The translations under genes were made by a program, and so were the position numbers. From contig JAJTUP010000032.1 in assembly GCA_021399435.1 (NCBI GenBank), positions 777,551 to 841,550 on the forward strand: 64,000 nucleotides of DNA, read 5' to 3'. Positions 55,406 to 64,000 of this stretch are shown here, piece by piece (position 1 is the first letter of the stretch; every line of letters starts with the position of its first letter). The notes beneath the pieces are model-generated. The model had not been told where the DNA came from. It saw only the letters and a list, made by a program, of their open reading frames with translations, and did no database searches. This DNA is from Diaporthe sp. PMI_573 (Eukaryota > Ascomycota > Sordariomycetes > Diaporthales > Diaporthaceae).

Positions 55406-55521
55406 GTCTCGCGGTGGGCGTGGGTACGTGGCTGTCTGTGAACCGGAGATATGTCGCTTTTTTCTCCCCTCCTTATATACGTGTTTTCTGATAGTTTGGG
55501 TTAGGGATTATCATTTGGTTT

Positions 55522-55797
55522 GTGAGTGTAAACGGCGTATATGCCCAGTTTATTGTCTATTGTAACCCAGGAGTCCCTCTGGAGACTGACACAGTGGTCT
55601 TGGAAGACGCTTTTAGAGTCCCGCCAAAGAGCGGAGGGAAATCGTTCAGCACCTACACACTCTTCGAGCTCATAGGACTCTTACAGACCAAGGAGATCAG
55701 GACCTGCGCAAATTTAGCATTACGACTAGGGGTCGATCCGCCAGAACAGGGCAAGGGACAAAGCACTCAGAAGCTCTAGCAGTATGCTGTTCGCCTA
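55522..55797 (+). pseudogene. ARS-binding protein 2 (Abp2)-like fragment
   Basis: The plus frame reads YAQFIVYCNPGVPLETDTVV, then FRVPPKSGGKSFSTYTLFEL and LALRLGVDPPEQGKGQSTQK. This matches the central block of the fungal ARS-binding protein 2 family, proposed to bind replication origins. At 55777-55779 TAG stands where the family has Gln (CAG to TAG). The frame goes on QYAVRLK and then meets foreign sequence at about 55798, where a hAT fragment in the opposite orientation begins. Only about 90 codons of a protein several hundred residues long remain. Confidence 0.6.
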
Positions 55798-57220
55798 AAG
55801 GTTAGTCGTCCAAAACCGAGGGCCTTTGAGGAGCGGCAACTGATACCATTCAGCGGTGGATGCAAATCTGGCCCAAAATTCGAGATCATTGATATATGAT
55901 ATCACCTGATGTAGACTTGACTGTGTCACTTGTTCCTCCTCTTTGACAATTACCTGCTTCATTCCGTTGAGAATAACTGGATCGCGTGCGAAAGCTCGAA
56001 GGGCGTCTTTGTTGTCAAACACAGACTTAACAGCAGCAAGTTGTGTTCCCCAGCGTGTGATTGCAGCAGTAATGAACGCCTTGCGCTGCCCGTAGCATTC
56101 CTGCTGATGAATGCGAAGCCTTGACATCTGCAATTTGGCTTTCTTAAAGAAGGCAATGAGAAAAGTAGCCTTCCCAAGAATTGGCATCCACCGCTTCGAC
56201 CCCACAATGTCTTTGATAAGCAATTGAAGTCCGTGAGAATCGCACAAGATATAAAGGCAGTGGCTGAACTCTGGCAGCGCCTTCATTTCTCGATGAAGCT
56301 TTCTCATTGTGCTACATGTATCTGTACAGATAGCATTCAGCCGCGAGAAATCGTGTCCGAATATTTCAAGAAGAGATGGCTTGATAAGGCTCAAGGTCGT
56401 CAATGCCGTGTGATCATGATCTTTGGTATCGATTGTCGTCCAGTAGAATGCAACTGAACTAGGAATCTCAATGGATATATTGATAATTCGGTTGCTTGAG
56501 ATATCATCGGAGGCATCGAATATGACGTTGAGATGCGGGGCCTCGTCCAGAAGAGCCTTGACACGTTGCTGATGGTCCAGGTAGACAGGGTGGAGGAATG
56601 AGGCAATTCGATTGCGATCTGGAGGTTTATATGCCGAATTTAGCATTTGGAATAGTTTCAGTGTCTCAGGCTCTTCATAGAGGGAATAGGGTTTGCCGGA
56701 GGTAAAGACTGCGACGGCGGCTTGACGGTCCAATGCATCCTTAGATGCTTTGCTAACACTATCCAACTTAGTGTTGATGAGCGGTTGTCGGCTGGGAATG
56801 ACTTCATGAAGCTGTCGATATGCGGTGCATTGCGTGTGAAGGTGTCGAAGTTGTTTGGAGGTGTGCTTCGCCATAGTCTTTGAGCAGAGCTTGCAGACTA
56901 CACGGTTCAGAGTAAAGCCCTCTTCCGAAGCCGGCCGGAAATATTCGTCAATGCCATGAAGTTTAGGACGACCTCCCCGATTGGTCATATTGACTCAGTA
57001 ATGACCATAAATAGTTGTTGTCGGTGAAGAAATCTCAACAGCAACATCGGGGGGTGATAAAGCCTCCTCAGGGGTCGCAACAACTCATGGTCGTCCCCCA
57101 CCCCAACCCCTTTTGGGATACTCACTAAACCCAGTTAGGAAGGAGGTTAATGACGGTAAATTACTTGTCAGTCGGGGTTTATGACGTCAATTGGTAACTT
57201 GGGGTTTATGACGTCAAAAA
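55795..57220 (-). mobile_element. hAT element fragment (3'-truncated)
   Basis: The minus frame 56988-55795 (397 codons) has a BED-type finger (RVVCKLCSKTMAKHTSKQLR, HLHTQC) and a catalytic core with LNVIFDASDDIS, LNAICTDTCSTMRKLHREMK, LYILCDSHGLQLLIKDI and TRWGTQLAAVKSVFDNKDAL. The C-terminal dimerisation domain is missing; the frame stops within a few codons of the join to the Abp2-like fragment. On the 5' side, GGGGTTTATGACGTCAA occurs twice (about 57174 and 57202), probable subterminal repeats. A TIR could not be fixed. Confidence 0.7.
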
Positions 57221-57571
57221 CGCATCCCTACTCGGTCGCCTCCGTCGATGTGGAGTGGTAGTTGGGACGCCTAGGAGGAATACCAACGGCCAGCCCGCAG
57301 CAAGCGGCCAGCCATTCTCCACTTTGTGTTTGTATCTCCACTGTCACGTGCTCCGATAGGAGGGATGCCTCACCTGTCCTATGCTGTTAGCGTCCGGGCG
57401 ATGCGCAGCCCAGCCCGACGGGGGCTGCCCTGCTGCCTGTCGTGGAATCGGCCAATCCCGAGCCCCGCGCGGCTGACCGAATCGCGAGGGCGAGAGAACC
57501 ACACCGCTCCCTCAACAAATGCTGGTAACCACCTTCCTCACGATCGCTCGCATCGTGCGGCGCCTTGGGTC
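57221..57571. other. Upstream region of the NLR locus
   Basis: GC-rich. The long frame is open from 57326, but codons 1-82 are Arg/Pro-rich and do not look like HET-domain sequence, so I treat this as 5' flank. Confidence 0.5.
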
Positions 57572-60500
57572 ATGCGCCTGCTGCATCGCAGCGACACGGG
57601 GGCCATCTGCCTGACCGAAGATGTTGTCAAAAACATTCCCCCGTATGCGATCCTCTCCCACAGATGGGGCGCCGAAGAGGTCACCTTTCAAGAGATCAGT
57701 GACGGCACCGGCCAGACCAAGCGCGGCTACCACAAGATTCGCTTTTGCGGCGAGCAAGCCCGGCGCGATGGCCTATCCCACTTCTGGGTCGACACCTGTT
57801 GCATCAACAAGACAAGCTCTGCCGAGCTGCAGGAGGCCATCAACAGCATGTTCCGCTGGTACCGCAATGCAGCCCGGTGCTACGTCTATCTCGACGACGT
57901 GTCCTATGCCACGGCCTGGTCAGAGCCTCCAGGAGCGCCGCCTGCCGAGCCGCCCTGGCAATCGGCGTTTCGGAACAGCCTTTGGTTCACTCGCGGGTGG
58001 ACACTCCAAGAACTCCTCGCGCCGGCGTCGGTGGAGTTCTTCTCAAGAGAAGGCACGCTGCTTGGGAACAAGAGCTCCCTCGAGCAGAGTATCCGCGACG
58101 TGACGAGCATCCCCGTCCAAGCGCTAAGAAATAGCCCGCTGTCCGACTTTTGCGTTTCGGACCGATTCTCTTGGATGGGCCACCGCAAGACCACGCGCGA
58201 AGAAGACATGGCCTACGCGCTGCTGGGCATCCTCGACGTTCGAATGCGACTGGACTATGGCGAGGGAAGCGCAGAGGCATTTAGGCGACTACAAGAGAAG
58301 ATCGACAAGGTTACCAAGCCCCCGCCGATACCAGTGGCGGAAGGGGCGACATTCGACTCCCTCGCAGAAGAGCACAATACACGATGCTATTCCGATACGC
58401 GCGTCGACCTCCTCCACCAGATCGCAAGCTGGGCGGAGGACCCCAGTGGAAAGGCTATATTTTGGCTGAACGGTATGGCCGGTACGGGGAAATCTACCGT
58501 GTCCCGTACCGTTGCGCAGCGCTTCCACGAGGCGGCCTCCTCGGCTCGAGCTTCTTCTTCAAGAGAGGCGAGGCCGACCGAGGGCACGCCGCCCGGTTGT
58601 TTCACCACCCTCGCCGCTGAGCTTGCGAAGAAGATACCCCGCGTTGCACGCCAAATCCAGACGGCGATTGATGCCGATCCCGACCTTGGTAGCAAGGCTT
58701 TACGGGAGCAGTTTGAGAAACTGATTCTGCGTGCCCTTGCCAACATGCGCAACCCGCAGACCCTCATAATCGTCATTGATGCTCTCGACGAGTGTGACGG
58801 AGACACAGACATCAAGGCCATCCATCTCTTGTCCCAGGCCCAACGCTTCCATCCGTGCGCTTAAGGTCATTCTTGACAAGTCGGCCCGAACTGCCCATCC
58901 GTCTCGGCTTTAAAAAAATTCACGGCGGCTACCAGGATCTTGTTCTTCACGAGATACCGCGGCCCATCATCGCGCACGATCTTCGCGTCTTTTTCGAATT
59001 CGAACTAGCGCGAGGATCCGCGAGGAGTACAATACTGGCGCCTTCGAAGACCTACGACTTCCGCTCGACTGGCCGGGTCAACATATTGAAACCCTTGTCC
59101 CATGGCCGTCCCCCTCTTCATCTTCGCTGCCACAATATGCCGGTTTCTCGAAGATACTGCATGGCGCAATCCCGCCGGTCAGTTGCAAAAACTTCTGGCC
59201 TATCAGGCAGCATCTCGTAACTCGGAGCTAGACAAGCTCAGTCCACATACCTGCCCGTTCTTGATCAGCTCGTAGAGGGAAAGAGCGATTTACAAAAGGA
59301 GCGCCTGCTCGAGGAATTTCGAAATATTGTTGGTGCAATTGTCCTTCTTGCCCAGCCGCTCTCTGCATCAGCTCTCTCGCAACTTCTAGACACCCTCTAA
59401 GCATCATACAGTGCCAGCTCCAAACGCTCCATTCCGTACTCGCCATTCCCTCCAGGGCAGATGCTCCCATCCGAGCCTTTCACCTATCCTTTCGCGACTT
59501 TCTCGTCGACCTATCGAAGAAGGATACTAACGAGTTCTGGATTAACGAGCAAGCGACCCACGAGAGGCTTGCTGCGCGGTGTATCGAGCTATTGTCCACT
59601 AATGAGACCCTCAAGAAAGACATCTGCAACCTCCGGGAGCCAGGAGTGTCTCTATCCCAAGTCGATCGTCAAACTATAGAACGCGTGTCTCCCCCGAAGC
59701 CCAATATGCCTGTCTGTACTGGGTCGATCACCTGGAACGTGGCAAGGTGTCCGTACAAGACAGGGACCGGGACCAGGTCCACGCATTCTTACAAACGCAT
59801 TTCCTTCATTGGCTTGAAGCATTATGCCTTATGGGAAAGATGCATGATAGCATTAGCGTGGTAGAAGTTCTGCGAAAGCGTTGCCAGGTAAGTCATCAAA
59901 GCACTCGCTTTGCATACTGATGCTAATCCGTCAGCCTGGAACATGTATCGAGAAACTTCTTCGGGACGCAAATCGATTCATTCTAAACTGCATCCAAATC
60001 GTGACCACACACCCACTCCAGCTCTATTCCTCCGCCATCTGTTTTTCCCCAGAGAAAAGCGTGATTCGACAGATGGTTCAAAGAGAGATGTCAACCTGGA
60101 TTGTTAGCGCCCCGGCCATGGAAGACACTTGGAATGCCTGCAAGCAGACGCTCGAGGGCCATGACGATGCGATCGGGTCGATCGCCGTCTCGCCCGACGG
60201 CCGCTGGCTCGCGTCAGGGTCGTGGGATAAGACCATCAAGATCTGGGACGTAGCGACAGGCGCCTGCACGCACACGCTAGAGGGCCATGACTATGCGATC
60301 GGGTCGATCGCCGTCTCGCCCGACGGCCGCTGGCTTGCGTCGGGGTCGTGGGAGACCCTCAAGATCTGGGACGTGGCGACAGGCGCCTGCACGCACACGC
60401 TAGAGGGCCATGACGATGCAATCGGGTCGATCGCCGTCTCGCCCGACGGCCGCTGGCTCGCGTCAGGGTCGTGGGATAAGACCATTAAGATCTGGGACGT

Positions 60501-61224
60501 GGCGACAGGCGCCTGCACGCACACACAGACGCTAGAGGGCCATGACGATGCAATCGAGTCGATCGCCGTCTCGCCCGACGGCCGCTGGCTCGCGTCAGGG
60601 TCGTGGGATAAGACCATCAAGATCTGGGACGTAGCGACAGGCGCCTGCACGCACACGCTAGAGGGCCATGACTATGCGATCGGGTCGATCGCCGTCTCGC
60701 CCGACGGCCACTGGCTTGCGTCGGGGTCGTGGGAGACCCTCAAGATCTGGGACGTGGCGACAGGCGCCTGCACGCACACGCTAGAGGGCCATGACGATGC
60801 AATTGAATCGATCGCCGTCTCGCCCGACGGCCGCTGGCTCGCGTCAGGGTCGTACAATACGATCAAGATCTGGGACGTGGCGACAGGCGCCTGCACGCAG
60901 ACGCTTCATATGGATAATATTATTCACTATCTAGCATTTGATTCTAACATACGCCTTCATACGGAAATTGGTATTATCAATCTCGATACACACATATGGC
61001 GGACGTCGGAGGTAGTACGACCCGCCACAGTGGACTCAGAGCCCCACTATCAGGGATATGGAATACACGCTAGTTGGATTATATGGAATGATCAGAGGGT
61101 TATGTGGCTGCCGCCTGAGTATCGGCCACTCCAATCGGCTATTGTAGGCACAATCATCGTGCTTGGTTGTATATCAGGCCGCGTTTTAGTGCTTAAGTGT
61201 TCGACCGATAACCCTGTTGCCTAG
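57572..61224 (+). pseudogene. HET-NACHT-WD40 NLR (het-d/het-e type), central frameshifts
   Basis: From MRLLHRSDTGAICLTEDVVK the HET domain is clear: PPYAILSHRWGAEEVTFQEI, FWVDTCCINKTSSAELQEAI, CYVYLDDV, SLWFTRGWTLQELLAPASVE, FSWMGHRKTTREEDMAYALL. Then the NACHT P-loop FWLNGMAGTGKSTVSR and Walker B LIIVIDALDECDGD. At about 58850 the frame is lost; homology goes on in other frames (LTSRPELPIRLGFKKIHGGY; FIFAATICRFLEDTAW; RAFHLSFRDFLVDLSKKD), requiring at least four shifts and a stop. A GTAAGT...GTCAG intron at 59888-59934 leads to CIEKLLRDANRFILN and six WD40 repeats. The intact protein would bind a non-self ligand by its WD40 and trigger cell death by HET. As it stands no full product is possible, though the first half could give a HET-NACHT fragment. 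Confidence 0.85.
60151..60903 (+). repeat. Six near-identical WD40 repeats
   Basis: Units start at 60151, 60277, 60400, 60532, 60658 and 60781, with lengths 126, 123, 132, 126, 123 and 123 nt. Differences cluster in a few codons: D/Y after GHD, G/E before SIAVSPDG, R/H before WLASGS, and the DKTI/ETL/YNTI stretch. Units 1-2 and 4-5 share the order DKTI then ETL, so a block of three was probably duplicated. Confidence 0.95.
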
Positions 61225-62290
61225 AGAGTTTAAATGTCTCGAGAGCTTATCCAGTCCTCTGTTTCTCTTCTTTTCATCATAGCGTGCATAGTACTATATG
61301 CAAGCTCCGTACTGTATAGTTGAAAGTTTGGCCTTAAAAAATGAATCCAGTTACTAGACAGTACTGTACTGTAGTTTAAATGATCGTCCTGAGTCCCATT
61401 CGGAACATCTCACTTTCACGCTTCGATCGTTTCGGATTCCAGGGTTGAAAATGGCGGCTGAGAAGCGTGCACGGACCAACATATGCAGAAGTACCAGACC
61501 GAGATTTTACACTTTGAAGCCTGAAGCGACAAAAGATTGTTTTCGACCACCTGCCGCCTAACACTGCCGCAAATATCTGTGACTAAATCGATAGGCCTCC
61601 TGCCGTTAAATACTTAAAGACTTGACTCCCATGTTTTCCACATCACGGCATGCTTCTCTGTATAACCTTTTCTTGCTTATTAGGCTATAGCGTTGAATAA
61701 CATTCTCAGCCAACGTTCGTTTTGCATTACTCTGATAAAGAGTAGGTCTCCTCGTCCACCCAAATCCACTAGGCGAAAGACACTCTTCAAGGGCAATGTC
61801 CACTCAATCAGTCGGCGGGCAGCGGAGCGAGTCCAAGCTGTTTATATTTCTCAACGACTTTACAGATTCCGATAATGAGGCCAGGGGGGAATGCATCTAG
61901 CACTAATGCCGATGCTATGAGCTGAGTAAGCTCAGGAATGCGGGAATTGAGTAGTCCTGTCGTATGGCGAGCTGTTTTCTGCCCATCTTTGGTTTCTTTT
62001 CCGCCTTTCTGACAGTATTACCCAGAGCCTTTTTTCACAATACTTGTGGCATTACCTAAGCTGGTGCCACGTGATTTGAGGCCACGTATCATTATGACTT
62101 TAGGTCAGTCATCCTCCCGTTAAAATGCCTAGTCCCGTTACGCTCTTGCCATGGAAGGACATGGAAGCCTAGAGAATCAGCCATTGGACTGGTCGGACTG
62201 CTCCCTCTTTAGCATTGGTGACACGTCCTGCGCCTACAATTTGTCTTCGTCACATGCTACAGTACCTCGTTGAGTTAGTTCGACGCCAGT
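61225..62290. other. No supported gene; short palindromic motifs
   Basis: GTACTGTA-type motifs occur at about 61306-61372 and again at 63636-63870. Short frames only. Confidence 0.4.
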
Positions 62291-63488
62291 ATGACTGAAC
62301 AGGCTCATGATATCAGCCAGTGGCTGTATGATGACTATAATGTCGACTACTCAACGCCTATATTGCCAGATGACTTCGTTGACCCTGCTTTCAGCCAGCG
62401 GCGACAGAGTTGATCTGAGAGTACAAATGTCGACAACCGCAGCCAGGTGGTAGCCCAGGCTCTAATCCACTGCAAACTGTATACCATCAAATAGTCGCTT
62501 TGCACAAGAAAATCCAAGCTCTATAAGCTTACACAGAGCGCAGTGCAGAACATTGATTGCTACCCTAGTAACTTCTAGGACAACAGTCTCAAGTCTGAAA
62601 TCGACGGTATTGCCAAAGAGAAGAAACTGACCAAGACCCACAAGCTGGACGAGACTCAAGATTACGGTTTCCATTACCACACAAGGGGTGAAAGATATAC
62701 CATTCTAAGCTCGTTGGCCTAACGTTGACTAGAGCGAGGTGGACGAGCAAATTGATAGCTGGTCTGACCTAGTCCGCAATGGGGGCAAGCTGACTGTTTA
62801 GGTCGCCTTTATTCTTAAGGAGACCAGCCAGCTTGTACCTACAAGGATAGGTCGCCGTAGACACAATGCTACAAATGCTCAGCTCAATAAGCAAGCTCCT
62901 ATCCACAACGACCAAGATGCGACGGACGGACCGCCAATCTGGAAATAAGTATATAATATATTTGAGTGCCTAGGAGTAGATTGCAACATTGGACCATATT
63001 GCTTCCTTCACCAAGCCACCGGCGTCTATTATACGGTGCCGACTAGAACTCTAATCAAGTTGGTTAAGTATACTAAAAAGAGAGGGAGGATCAAAGAGCA
63101 CAGTGATGTCCCAAAATATCTTTAGAACGAGATTATAAGCCCACCAACCAAGAGGAAGCAGAACGATGGCCCCCAGATTACCATCACCAATGTTATGCCT
63201 GGCGCCGAGGGTATGCCTCCTCCCAAGAAGCTAAAAATTGCTAGGCACCAGGATAATGCCATAGAACGTTATCGTGATTAGCACTATAGTCAGGTCGACA
63301 ACCCAAATTGGAAAACAGAGTTCCACGCAATCGCCAACCTTACACTTCGAGCGCACCTTTCTTTAGACCGACTGTTTGAGGCACAGGAGGAAGAGACCAA
63401 GTTCTTTATATCACAGAAGATTTTGCGTGGGATTGTGCACCAGTGGGTCGGCATAGTGGACAAGTGCAAAGAATTATTGGAAGAGTAG
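62291..63488 (+). pseudogene. Multi-stop remnant of a fungal repeat-associated protein
   Basis: Starts MTEQAHDISQWLYDDYNVDY and runs to a stop after about 40 codons. After a decayed middle, 62960-63488 reads ECLGVDCNIGPYCFLHQATG, RTLIKLVKYTKKRGRIKEHS, DVPKYL, then TAG, then ITNVMPGAEGMPPPKKLKIA and LSLDRLFEAQEEETKFF. The C-x3/4-C...YCF...K-L-V-K-Y...H-x-D-V-P pattern is one I associate with a repeated fungal protein family of unknown role. Several in-frame TAG codons, where Gln is likely, show it is dead. Confidence 0.45.
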
Positions 63489-64000
63489 ATATTGTACACA
63501 TCTAGCTCGTATATCGATCCTAGCTGTCATTCTCATCGCCAATCGCCACAATCTTCTGCCCCATTGCGCTCAAGAAGAATATCTGGTGTGTCAAAGATTT
63601 GGTAGGCGAGATGGCGTATCTTACAAGATACCCAAGTTGTACTGTACAGTACCGACTGGGGCAGTTGCGTAGTGTATACGCACTTAAGACAAGGCACTTC
63701 ACATCAGCCTTACAGAAAAGCCCGAGTCCGACCACTTTTAGCCGCCGTTCGCTTGTTCTATTAATTCAAAACCTATATCGACCTTTCATCTTGCAAAGGC
63801 CCATTCATTGATATCCTGTGTCGTGCAATCCGTTAGGGCCTACAATCCGTACTGTACAGTACAGTACACTTCAGACTGATTGAGATGTGCAGTTTGGTGC
63901 TGCACCGGCGAACGACTAGCCTCATAGACCAAGAGCCCGTGCCGCAGGGCGTGACAACTGCTCTCTTATGGTTGGCGGGCACCTTCCACCTCTGCCTCCA
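63489..64000. other. No supported gene; GTACTGTACAGTAC palindromes
   Basis: TTGTACTGTACAGTACCG at about 63636 and CGTACTGTACAGTACAGTAC at about 63849 are self-complementary repeats. Nothing else is recognised before the window end. Confidence 0.5.

Noticed and set aside
57326..57571. Extending the NLR to the first ATG of the open frame
   Set aside because: The extra 82 residues are Arg/Pro-rich and unlike HET-domain N-termini; M83 starts directly before the conserved region.
60078..60896. Minus-strand repeat frames over the WD40 array
   Set aside because: They are antisense shadows that repeat only because the WD40 DNA repeats.

Overview
The window looks like an accessory, transposon-rich region of a filamentous ascomycete (Pezizomycotina). 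The grounds are short GT-AG introns of about 47-62 nt, a HET-domain NLR gene with WD40 repeats, a Gypsy chromovirus, pogo/Fot1-type and hAT transposons, and fungus-specific families such as an ARS-binding-protein-2-like fragment and an RNF216-like RBR ligase. I cannot name the species. No rRNA, tRNA, CRISPR or prokaryotic features were seen.

Layout. 0.5-2.9 kb: a hAT terminus, a Myb-like remnant, a Mutator-like (FAR1) remnant and a small C2H2 zinc-finger ORF. 4.0-4.9 kb: a kappa-class GST-like gene with one frameshift. 5.7-7.5 kb: an intact 600-aa protein with a PD-(D/E)XK-like core. 8.1-14.0 kb: a complete Gypsy chromovirus with identical-looking 204-bp LTRs and a 5-bp target duplication, nested in an old Copia RT fragment. 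14.2-16.8 kb: a hAT end that replaces the 5' part of a type-B carboxylesterase. 16.9-18.7 kb: a decayed pogo-like element with 43-bp perfect TIRs. 20.5-21.6 kb: an intact two-exon gene of unknown function. 22-25.6 kb: Copia gag and hAT remnants and broken coding fragments. 26.8-28.3 kb: an RBR E3 ligase. 29.3-32.9 kb: a gene apparently cut short by an intact hAT element. 33.0-34.8 kb: an MFS remnant and an intact four-exon CK1-like kinase. 34.9-37.8 kb: a hAT end truncating a disordered-protein gene, a PIF1-like remnant and a MYND protein. 39.8-40.6 kb: a protein with two HET-s-type amyloid repeats. 41.3-43.6 kb: a large fungus-specific protein. 44-46.1 kb: broken genes. 46.4-48.7 kb: an intact pogo-like element with about 170-bp TIRs. 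51.4-56.99 kb: an inverted repeat, an ankyrin protein, and PKA, Copia, Abp2-like and hAT fragments. 57.6-61.2 kb: a HET-NACHT-WD40 NLR broken in its middle. 62.3-63.5 kb: a decayed multi-stop gene.

Functional reading. Much of the window is transposable-element sequence or gene debris. The live-looking cellular genes are CK1, RBR ligase, MYND, ankyrin, the PD-(D/E)XK-like protein, the HET-s-like amyloid protein and the unknown at 20.5 kb. The amyloid-motif protein and the HET-NACHT-WD40 locus are both of kinds used in fungal non-self recognition and regulated cell death. The WD40 repeats are nearly identical to one another, as in het-d/het-e-type loci. The amyloid-motif gene is the most interesting single item. 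Splice models marked as frame-closed were checked by exon length: the exon sum is divisible by three.
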